Assembly (NCBI GenBank): GCA_030037575.1
Contig: JASHRB010000380.1
Span: forward strand, 1-11,358
Direction of reading: 5' to 3'
Source: Candidatus Sulfotelmatobacter sp.
GTDB taxonomy: Bacteria; Acidobacteriota; Terriglobia; Terriglobales; Acidobacteriaceae
DNA: 11,358 nt
Shown here: positions 6,514 to 11,358 of the stretch, piece by piece
Position numbering within the stretch: position 1 is the stretch's first letter
Layout of the letters: every line of letters begins with the position of its first letter
Program-made: the position numbers and the translations under genes
Notes under the pieces: generated by a model
Databases searched by the model: none
What the model was told of the DNA's origin: nothing
Seen by the model: only the letters and a program-made list of their open reading frames with translations

Positions 6514-7947
6514 ATGGCCCAAGAGACCCAAAAAGGGATTAAATTCGGAACCGACGGTTGGCGCGGGATCATCGCAGACGATTTCACGTTCGATAACGTG
6601 CGCCGCGTTGCCGGCGGAATCGCATCGTACGTCACCAAGCATGAAAATCCGCGGCGCGGCCTCATCATCGGCTACGACACTCGCTTCGCCGCTCAACGGG
6701 GCGCCCAGGTTGTGGCTGAAGTCATCGCCTCCGCCGGAATTCCGGTAAAGCTGGCCAATGATTACACGCCCACGCCGGCGGTCTCGTATGCCGTGAAAAA
6801 CACAGGCGCCGCCGGGGGCGTGATGGTTACATCCAGTCACAATCCGTGGAACTGGAACGGGGTGAAGTTCAAGGCGAAATTCGGTGGCTCCGCAACTCCC
6901 GCCATCATGGGAAAAATTGAGCAGGAGTTGCTCACCGAAGCCGTGCCGAAACATGACAAAGCCCCGATTCAAGAAGCCGATTTTAAAGCTGCCTACGTGG
7001 CCGCCATCTGCCGCTTCGCCGACACCGATCTCATCGGCAAAGCGAAATTCAAGATCGCCATCGATTCCATGTACGGTTCGGGCCGCGGGGTGCTCGCCGG
7101 AATCTTCCGCGATCTCGGCGTCGAATATGTCGCCATCCGCCAGGAAGTAAACCCGCTTTTCCCCGGCATCAACCCCGAGCCCATCGAGCCGCATATTTCG
7201 CTTTTGCAGGAAACCGTGACCGGCGAAAAATGCCACGCCGGCCTGGCCACCGACGGCGACGCCGACCGGATCGGTGCGGTTGCGGAAGACGGCAGCTTCG
7301 TGGACTCGCATAAAATATTCTGCGTGCTGCTGCGCTGGCTGCTCGAACGGAAGAAATGGCCTGGCGACGTGACCCGCGCATTCAATACGACGCGGATGCT
7401 CGACCGCATCGCCACAAAACATGGGCGCAAAATCTACGAGACAAAAATCGGATTCAAATACGCGGCCGATTTGATGATGGAGCGCGAAATTCTGATCGGT
7501 GGCGAGGAATCGGGCGGCATCGGGTATTCCCGATTTCTGCCCGAGCGCGACGGCATCTTGAATTCTCTGCTCCTGGCCAATGTGATGGCGGAAGAAGGCA
7601 AGCCGCTGGGCCGGTTAGTCGCCGATCTGCAGCGCGATTTCGGGCCGCACTACTACGGCCGCCGCGATCTGCACCTGGCGGAAGAAGTCAAGCAATCGGC
7701 GATTCAGCGCGCCGGAGATGAGAGCACGCAAACCCTTGGACGGTATCGCGTGCTGAAAAAAGAAAATCTTGACGGGATGAAGTTGTTTCTCGACGCCCCC
7801 ACGAACGGCAACGGCGCGGAAGCCTGGATTTTGTTTCGCGCTTCCGGAACCGAGCCGCTGTTGCGCGCTTATGCGGAGGCTGCCTCGCCCCAATTGGTAA
7901 GCGAAATCCTGGAAACTGCGGAAAACTTCGTAAACGCCGGTCCTTAG
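6514..7947 (+). CDS. phosphohexomutase (phosphomannomutase/phosphoglucomutase family)
   Basis: An alpha-D-phosphohexomutase that moves phosphate between C6 and C1 of a hexose through a phosphoserine. Motifs in order: FGTDGWRG at the N-terminus, the catalytic serine S108 in TSSHNP, the magnesium loop TDGDADR (residues 246-252), the sugar-specificity loop GGEESGG (329-335), and the phosphate-binding RASGTEP (442-448). Counted from the ATG at 6514 it has 477 residues, normal for bacterial family members. A TTG at 6496 would add six residues, but the ATG aligns better with the family N-terminus. No good Shine-Dalgarno is visible. Standing after manA and manC it most likely makes mannose-1-phosphate from mannose-6-phosphate, completing GDP-mannose synthesis. 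The specificity loop alone does not separate mannose from glucose use. Confidence 0.92.
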   Translation: MAQETQKGIKFGTDGWRGIIADDFTFDNVRRVAGGIASYVTKHENPRRGLIIGYDTRFAAQRGAQVVAEVIASAGIPVKLANDYTPTPAVSYAVKNTGAAGGVMVTSSHNPWNWNGVKFKAKFGGSATPAIMGKIEQELLTEAVPKHDKAPIQEADFKAAYVAAICRFADTDLIGKAKFKIAIDSMYGSGRGVLAGIFRDLGVEYVAIRQEVNPLFPGINPEPIEPHISLLQETVTGEKCHAGLATDGDADRIGAVAEDGSFVDSHKIFCVLLRWLLERKKWPGDVTRAFNTTRMLDRIATKHGRKIYETKIGFKYAADLMMEREILIGGEESGGIGYSRFLPERDGILNSLLLANVMAEEGKPLGRLVADLQRDFGPHYYGRRDLHLAEEVKQSAIQRAGDESTQTLGRYRVLKKENLDGMKLFLDAPTNGNGAEAWILFRASGTEPLLRAYAEAASPQLVSEILETAENFVNAGP

Positions 7948-8002
7948 CCGCCTGCATTTCACCCACAATTTTGGCCGCGACGGTGCGATACTGCTACGCA
8001 GG

Positions 8003-9175
8003 ATGACTGTTGTCGCAAACCCGGCCGCGCCCGACGGCGATTCTCCCCAGGCACGCCGCTATAACCGGGTGCGCCGATGGCTAGGAGCCTCCGACTTTGT
8101 CGTTAGTTTGGTTTTTCTTGTCCTGCTTTTGGTTACCGGCTGGACGGAGTGGCTCCGCGACCTGGCTTTGCGTCACAGCTTTCAAAGCTATGCCTTAGCC
8201 ACTTTTATCTATCTGTTCCTGGTGCTGCTGATCGGCAAAGCGCTCGGCCTCGGCCTCGATTACTACGGCTTCCGGCTGGAGAGAAAATTTCAGCTTTCAA
8301 CGCAGCGAGTCCGCTCCTGGATTTGGGATGAAGCCAAAGGCTTCCTGCTTGGTTTGGGGTTAGCCGGCGTTCTGGTGGAGTTGGTGTATTCCATGATTCG
8401 CCAATGGCCGCAGCATTGGTGGATCATCGCCTGGGCCTTGTTTATGGGCCTTTTCATTGTGATGGCTCAGCTGGCTCCGGTGGTGCTGTTTCCCATCTTC
8501 TACAAGTTCGAGCCGCTCGAAGATGAAGACCTGAGGCGCCGGCTGGTTGTGCTCAGCGAACATGCCGGCACGCGAGTGCGCGGCGTTTACCGCTGGAAGC
8601 TGTCGGAGAAAAGCAGAAAGGCGAACGCCGCGCTGACCGGACTGGGCGGCACCCGGCGCATCATTCTTGCCGACACCCTGCTTGACAACTTCACTCCTGA
8701 TGAAATCGAAGCCGTGCTGGCACACGAGCTCGGACATCATGTTCGCCGCCATATTCTGAAAAGCATTTTCGTGCAGGCCGGAATTGCTCTGCTCGGTTTT
8801 TGGATGGCCAATCTGGTGCTGCACTATGCCGTCGATCACCACATGTTCGACGAGCTTTCCGACTTTGCCAATCTGCCTCTTCTGGCACTTACGGCGACTG
8901 TCATTTCTCTGCTGCTGATGCCCGCCTTGAACGCGTATTCCAGGTATAACGAGCGACAGGCTGACCGCTATGCGTTCGAATCCATCGCAACCGTCGAGCC
9001 TTTTGTTTCGTCAATGAACAAGCTGGCCGGCCAGAACCTGGCGGAGCGCACACCCGCGAAGTGGATTGAAGTGCTGTTCCATTCGCATCCTGCAATTTCA
9101 AAGCGGATCGCAGCGGCGGAGGCATGGAGCCGGAGTCAGAATCCCGGACCGCCGGTTCACGCGCAAACTCTGTAA
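8003..9175 (+). CDS. integral-membrane M48 zinc metalloprotease, Ste24/CAAX-protease-like
   Basis: A 390-residue M48 peptidase of the Ste24 type, which cleaves peptide bonds within or near the membrane and in bacteria is usually linked to membrane protein quality control. The zinc site is H241-E-L-G-H245 with the third ligand E317 in NERQADRYAFE. A substrate-cleft segment SEKSRKANAALTGLGG precedes RIILADTLL, as in Ste24. The N-terminal half carries the M48 N-terminal membrane domain: hydrophobic segments near residues 30-47, 62-83, 113-130 and 140-165, plus a pair flanking residue 260-310 after the active site. The ATG at 8003 lacks a proper Shine-Dalgarno. It lies 55 bases after the mutase and may be read through from it. 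The true CAAX substrate does not exist in bacteria, so the substrate is unknown. Confidence 0.93.
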   Translation: MTVVANPAAPDGDSPQARRYNRVRRWLGASDFVVSLVFLVLLLVTGWTEWLRDLALRHSFQSYALATFIYLFLVLLIGKALGLGLDYYGFRLERKFQLSTQRVRSWIWDEAKGFLLGLGLAGVLVELVYSMIRQWPQHWWIIAWALFMGLFIVMAQLAPVVLFPIFYKFEPLEDEDLRRRLVVLSEHAGTRVRGVYRWKLSEKSRKANAALTGLGGTRRIILADTLLDNFTPDEIEAVLAHELGHHVRRHILKSIFVQAGIALLGFWMANLVLHYAVDHHMFDELSDFANLPLLALTATVISLLLMPALNAYSRYNERQADRYAFESIATVEPFVSSMNKLAGQNLAERTPAKWIEVLFHSHPAISKRIAAAEAWSRSQNPGPPVHAQTL

Positions 9176-9176
9176 G

Positions 9177-9192
9177 CCCGGCTAGCTCCGGG
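9177..9192. terminator. weak hairpin between convergent genes
   Basis: CCCGG (9177-9181) pairs with CCGGG (9188-9192) around CTAGCT, in the 25 bases between the M48 protease stop and the kdsB stop. No T-run follows on either strand, so any termination would be weak or Rho-assisted. Confidence 0.3.
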
Positions 9193-9200
9193 GCGTGCGC

Positions 9201-9923
9201 CTAGCGTTGTTGGCAGAGAATTTTTGTTACCCGCTGCAAATCTTCCTCCGTGTCCACGCCAATCGAGTCGAACGGCGTTTCTCCCACATACATCGGCATT
9301 CCGTTTTCGAGAAAGCGCAGCTGCTCCAGCCGCTCCATTTTTTCGAGCGCTGATTCTGGCCAGCTCACAAACTGGTCCAGAGCCGCCTTACGGTAGGCGT
9401 AGAGCCCGAGATGCTTGTAATAAGTCGGTCGGGTCGCATCACGGTCGAAGGGGATCGTAGAGCGCGAGAAGTAAAGCGCTCTGCCATCCGGTGCGGTTAC
9501 GACCTTCACGGCATTGGGATTGTGGGTCTCCTGGGGAGAGCACGGGGTTTTGACCGTCCCGACCAGTATTTTTGGCTCACACATCACTTCCATCAATGTT
9601 GCAAGTTGCTCGCTGCGCACAAGAGGCTCATCCCCCTGCACATTGATGTACACGTCGGCCCCGACCGAGTTTGCCACTTCATGAACGCGTTCGGTTCCGC
9701 TGCGGTGAGCAGACGAGGTCATGCGTGCTTTCCATCCATACGCACGACAAGCATCAAGAATCTCGGCAGAATCTGTGGCGACGATGACGTCGGCGAGCAA
9801 TGGCGACTGCCGCACCGCTTCATACACCCAGCCGATCAGAGGTTTGCCTGCGATTTCGCGCAGCATCTTGTGCGGCAAACGCGTCGACACAAGCCGGGCG
9901 GGAATGATGGCGATCGTCCGCAT
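9201..9923 (-). CDS. kdsB: 3-deoxy-manno-octulosonate cytidylyltransferase (CMP-Kdo synthetase)
   Basis: KdsB activates Kdo with CTP to CMP-Kdo for addition to lipid A, so its presence points to a lipopolysaccharide outer membrane. At 240 residues it has family length. Motifs: IPARLVSTRLPHKML (R10, K19) at the nucleotide site, SAHRSGTERV (71-80), the QGDEP magnesium motif (96-100, with D98), FSRSTIPFDRD, KHLGLYAYRK, and IGVDTEEDL near the C-terminus (D224). The ATG at 9923 gives the canonical N-terminus; no Shine-Dalgarno precedes it. Reading order on this strand is flp pilin, small membrane protein, kdsB, with gaps of 58 and 71 bases, so one transcript is possible but not proven. No other Kdo or lipid A gene is in view. 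Confidence 0.96.
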   Translation of the reverse strand: MRTIAIIPARLVSTRLPHKMLREIAGKPLIGWVYEAVRQSPLLADVIVATDSAEILDACRAYGWKARMTSSAHRSGTERVHEVANSVGADVYINVQGDEPLVRSEQLATLMEVMCEPKILVGTVKTPCSPQETHNPNAVKVVTAPDGRALYFSRSTIPFDRDATRPTYYKHLGLYAYRKAALDQFVSWPESALEKMERLEQLRFLENGMPMYVGETPFDSIGVDTEEDLQRVTKILCQQR

Positions 9924-9994
9924 GCGAGGATTCGTTTCCAGTCCGCGCCTTAAGCGGGCAAGAATGGCAATTCTTCCGGCGAGATTTGGTCGGG

Positions 9995-10129
9995 TCAGGC
10001 GGCCGTTTTTATGGCGCTCGGCTCCGGAACTCTTGCCTCCAACCTTCTGCGAATGCGCCGCACCTCAACGAAAATCAGCGCACTCAAGGTGCAAATCAAA
10101 CTGCCAAACATCAGCCAAAGTGGATCCAT
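9995..10129 (-). CDS. 44-residue single-pass membrane protein, unknown function
   Basis: A small protein starting MDPLWLMFGS with one hydrophobic segment (about residues 4-21) followed directly by a very basic stretch, VRRIRRRLEAR, and a short Ala/Pro-rich tail. By the positive-inside rule the N-terminus would face the periplasm and the C-terminus the cytoplasm. GGGAGGGGAG lies upstream at a somewhat long distance (about 10 bases) from the ATG at 10129; longer in-frame starts upstream would run back towards the pilin gene and have weaker support. It sits 58 bases downstream of the Flp pilin and 71 before kdsB. I do not recognise it; it could be a pilus accessory or unrelated. Shortness means coding status is likely but not certain. 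Confidence 0.55.
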   Translation of the reverse strand: MDPLWLMFGSLICTLSALIFVEVRRIRRRLEARVPEPSAIKTAA

Positions 10130-10187
10130 TGATGGCGGGCTCCCCTCCCGCAACGACCGGTAATTTCCCTTGTTCCAACACTGCCCG

Positions 10188-10352
10188 CTATTGAATCGAG
10201 CTGGCGGTATTGGAAAAGACGTTGTTGGCATTCGACCCGATGAGCCTTATCGTGCCGACGACCAGGACAAGGATCACCGCCAGCATAACCGCATATTCGG
10301 CAATGTCCTGACCCGCGTCGTCTGACCATAATCTCCGCATGTAATCGTTCAT
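10188..10352 (-). CDS. Flp/Fap-type pilin, Tad pilus major subunit
   Basis: A 54-residue prepilin of the Flp family, the subunit of tight-adherence (Tad) pili used for surface attachment. The short basic leader MNDYMRRLWSDDAG is followed by the processing motif G14|Q-D-I-A-E19-Y20, where the TadV prepilin peptidase cuts after glycine and the Glu/Tyr pair is diagnostic. A hydrophobic helix VMLAVILVLVVGTIRLIG comes next, then a short polar tail. The ATG at 10352 is chosen over a frame-extending ATG at 10394 because GGAG lies eight bases upstream and because a TATACT -10 element overlaps the upstream ATG. No secretin, ATPase or TadV gene lies in the window, so the assembly machinery must be elsewhere. 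Confidence 0.9.
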   Translation of the reverse strand: MNDYMRRLWSDDAGQDIAEYAVMLAVILVLVVGTIRLIGSNANNVFSNTASSIQ

Positions 10353-10360
10353 AGTTTGCA

Positions 10361-10391
10361 CTCCTTTCTCCTCCCGAATCACGAGAGTATA
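10361..10391 (-). promoter_or_regulatory. promoter -10 and ribosome binding site of the Flp pilin gene
   Basis: On the minus strand TATACT (10391-10386) is a strong -10 element, giving a start near 10379 and a leader of about 27 bases. The -35 region is poor (CTCAAA at 17 bp), which hints at an activator. GGGAGGAGAAAGGAG follows, ending eight bases before the ATG. A GTGC/GCAC dyad lies further upstream at 10420-10434. Confidence 0.55.
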
Positions 10392-10517
10392 CATATTTTT
10401 ACAGGATTTTGAGCTATTTGTGCTGAGTCGGCACTGCTCTGAACTAGATCAGTACCGGTGAGTCTCGCGAGTCGCGAAAAAAGAAGCGGCAGGCGCGTTT
10501 AGCCAGGATCCAGCGGT

Positions 10518-10547
10518 TTGACACTTTTTTGCTGAGGTTCTTAGAAT
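10518..10547 (+). promoter_or_regulatory. consensus sigma-70 promoter upstream of the broken tRNA
   Basis: TTGACA (10518-10523) and TAGAAT (10542-10547) are separated by 18 bp, with a start expected near 10554. This is the best promoter in the window. It points at the tRNA fragment at 10668, leaving a leader of about 115 bases that contains an ACCCG/CGGGT hairpin (near 10590-10607). Between the pilin promoter and the tRNA I see no convincing gene. Confidence 0.65.
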
Positions 10548-10667
10548 CGAAACCCGAGGGAAGCTGGAGGTCATGCGTGCTGCAACCCGCCCTCTCACGG
10601 GTACCCGGGAAACGTTTGAATTCGTTACTTTCTCTCCCTAGTTCCCCCCCAACTCCTTCGACCGAAT

Positions 10668-10703
10668 GGCGGCGTAGCTCAGGTTAGAGCGACGGTCTCA
10701 TAA
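10668..10703 (+). tRNA. 5' half of a CAT-anticodon tRNA (Met or Ile2), truncated
   Basis: GGCGGCG (acceptor 5' strand), TA, GCTC-AGGTTA-GAGC (a perfect D-arm with a short 6-base loop), G, ACGGT (anticodon stem 5' strand) and CTCATAA (anticodon loop, anticodon CAT) match positions 1-38 of a tRNA. After 10703 the expected complement of ACGGT (ACCGT) is absent, and no variable loop, T-arm or CGCCGCC acceptor strand appears anywhere in the following 650 bases. The break in the anticodon loop is a known crossover position for tyrosine integrases. Met versus lysidine-modified Ile cannot be decided from the loop. Confidence 0.7.
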
Positions 10704-10732
10704 TGGTACTAAATACGTTTAATCAATGACTT

Positions 10733-10777
10733 ACAACGGCATAGAGTGGAAACAACGGCGTACTTAGGCAACAACGG
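10733..10777 (+). repeat. three ACAACGG direct repeats at 19-bp period, likely integrase arm sites
   Basis: ACAACGG occurs at 10733-10739, 10752-10758 and 10771-10777, each exactly 19 bp after the last; the first two extend to ACAACGGC. They begin 29 bases after the point where the tRNA sequence breaks off. Phased arm-type sites next to a core crossover are typical of tyrosine recombinase attachment sites. Confidence 0.6.
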
Positions 10778-10888
10778 AGAGGGGGAATGCAATCGACCAT
10801 GCAATAAGTCTACCGAGTCAGTAGAGATTGGTATCTTCGTTTTCTTTTCACCATTCCGGGCCGTTACGTAATGGGTATTTACTGCAGG

Positions 10889-10913
10889 AGCGACGGTCCC
10901 GTCGTCCGTCGCT
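10889..10913. repeat. 8-bp stem-loop with partial tRNA sequence copy
   Basis: AGCGACGG (10889-10896) pairs with CCGTCGCT (10906-10913) around a 9-base loop and is followed by TTC, giving a terminator-like shape with a poor T tail. Its left edge, GAGCGACGGTC (10888-10898), is identical to 10687-10697 of the tRNA fragment. Confidence 0.5.
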
Positions 10914-11009
10914 TTCAAGGGGTTGATGCCTGCCCACAGAACCCTAGAGAACCCACATCACCGGCCTGCACTCGCTGCTGTCGTCAGTTGAGTGTTCCGC
11001 AACTCGAAT

Positions 11010-11102
11010 TCAGACGCGAGCGCGTCTGCTGTCTTCGGTGGTTTGCTGTTTCATCTCTTCCGCCTGCAACTCTTCCAGCAAGTAGTGGATGATTTTCTCC
11101 AT
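11010..11102 (-). CDS. possible 30-residue protein, unknown function
   Basis: An ATG at 11102 (minus strand) has GGGAG eight bases upstream and opens 30 codons. The product begins MEKIIHYLLEELQAEE, a strongly charged amphipathic helix, and ends in SRRARV; the stop codon sits at the edge of the 11011-11028 hairpin. The ribosome binding site and helical composition favour a real small gene, but length alone cannot prove it, and no relative is recognised. It may also be a gene remnant within the element. Confidence 0.3.
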   Translation of the reverse strand: MEKIIHYLLEELQAEEMKQQTTEDSRRARV

Positions 11103-11260
11103 TGTGTTTGCTCCCTCGACCGCGATTTGCCTTCCGCCAACGAGCGCAAGGATGCCCCTGAGCGCTGAAAACAGGCAAGGTGTCCGCCGTTACCGGGCCG
11201 GTGCGGTACTCAAAGTTCGGGAAGAGACTAATTACCACAATCACTTTCTGCCGGTTCAAT

Positions 11261-11280
11261 GAACCACCCTGAACCACCCT
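11261..11280. repeat. tandem 10-bp repeat GAACCACCCT
   Basis: Two exact head-to-tail copies of GAACCACCCT. The first copy also forms the right half of the dyad GGTTCAATGAACC (11253-11265). Confidence 0.8.
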
Positions 11281-11299
11281 ACACCATCGTTTCTACCAC

Positions 11300-11319
11300 C
11301 ATAAACATTAGGGTTTATG
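11300..11319. promoter_or_regulatory. 7-bp dyad upstream of a possible gene start
   Basis: CATAAAC (11300-11306) and GTTTATG (11313-11319) are perfect inverted repeats around ATTAGG, 12 bases before the ATG at 11332. The AT-rich arms suit an operator more than a terminator. Confidence 0.35.
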
Positions 11320-11331
11320 ACGGGAGTTATA

Positions 11332-11358
11332 ATGCAACGTTTCACATTAGCTTTGGTT
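11332..11358 (+). CDS. possible start of a gene cut by the window edge
   Basis: An ATG with GGGAG five bases upstream opens nine codons, MQRFTLALV, to the window end. The basic residue followed by hydrophobic ones resembles a signal peptide or membrane segment start, but nine residues cannot be identified. Confidence 0.3.

Larger units (their letters stand above)
10704..11358. mobile_element. probable end of an integrated element at the tRNA site
   Basis: Homology to the tRNA stops in the anticodon loop, and the sequence changes character: lower GC, no long convincing ORF, and a run of repeats and dyads (three phased ACAACGG copies, TCTAC/GTAGA at 10809-10825, an 8-bp stem at 10889-10913, CAGACGC/GCGTCTG at 11011-11028, a tandem repeat at 11261, and a dyad at 11300). 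This is what the end of an integrative element or prophage beside its attachment site looks like. No integrase is seen, and the other boundary is outside the window, so this is inference. Confidence 0.4.

Noticed and set aside
6508..7422. 304-codon open frame on the minus strand
   Set aside because: Antisense shadow of the phosphohexomutase; no motif and no ribosome binding site of note.
9960..9975. AAGAAT/ATTCTT hairpin between the small membrane protein and kdsB as a terminator
   Set aside because: Six AT-rich pairs with a four-base loop and no T-run; too weak to call.
10573..10641. 22-codon ORF after the consensus promoter, with GGAGG upstream
   Set aside because: GGAGG is only two bases from the ATG, too close for efficient initiation, and the peptide has no recognisable character. 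The stretch is more likely tRNA leader.
10709..10918. 69-codon minus-strand frame ending next to the tRNA break, considered as an integrase C-terminus
   Set aside because: Integrase genes often end here, but the translation lacks the His-x-x-His/Tyr catalytic motifs and spans the phased repeats.
10984..11277. 97-codon minus-strand frame
   Set aside because: No ribosome binding site, low-complexity Arg/Gly/Asn composition, and a better-supported short frame overlaps it.
10697..11358. Group I intron splitting the tRNA in the anticodon loop
   Set aside because: tRNA group I introns do sit in this loop, and GACTA occurs near 11226, but no matching S partner (TAGTC-type) follows, no P1 guide pairing convinces, and no 3' exon appears within 650 bases. 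A larger intron beyond the window cannot be fully excluded.

Overview
The window reads as one stretch of a GC-rich, Gram-negative bacterial chromosome. Acidobacteriota is my best guess. It rests on gene style (a PadR regulator paired with a helical-prefix membrane protein, kdsB implying lipopolysaccharide, high-GC codon use) and not on any marker that proves it. All genes from 1 to about 9175 read on the plus strand. kdsB, a tiny membrane protein and a Flp pilin read on the minus strand between 9201 and 10352. The last 650 bases look different: less GC, no recognisable gene, many short repeats.

Region 1 (1-2199): the 3' part of recA, then a two-gene unit in which a PadR repressor overlaps a membrane protein whose N-terminal helical domain resembles the HAAS/permease-prefix type. 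A near-perfect 36-bp palindrome ends two bases before the padR start codon and is the obvious autoregulatory operator.

Region 2 (2234-4145): coaD (pantetheine-phosphate adenylyltransferase) from a good sigma-70-type promoter, translationally coupled by an ATGA overlap to a class I aminotransferase, closed by a clean intrinsic terminator.

Region 3 (4158-7947): manA, manC and a phosphohexomutase. Together these can convert fructose-6-P to mannose-6-P, mannose-1-P and GDP-mannose for exopolysaccharide or glycan synthesis. The 225-base gap before the mutase is full of complementary segments that form at least two mutually exclusive folds, and may hold an RNA gene or leader switch.

Region 4 (8003-10352): an integral-membrane M48 (Ste24-like) protease, converging on a minus-strand group of flp pilin, a 44-residue single-pass membrane protein and kdsB (CMP-Kdo synthesis).

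Region 5 (10395-11358): a consensus plus-strand promoter leads to the 5' half of a CAT-anticodon tRNA. Its sequence stops being tRNA-like in the anticodon loop. Directly after it are three copies of ACAACGG spaced exactly 19 bp apart, then further hairpins and tandem repeats. The simplest reading is the end of an integrated element at a tRNA attachment site with phased integrase arm sites; the element body, and any integrase, would lie beyond the window.
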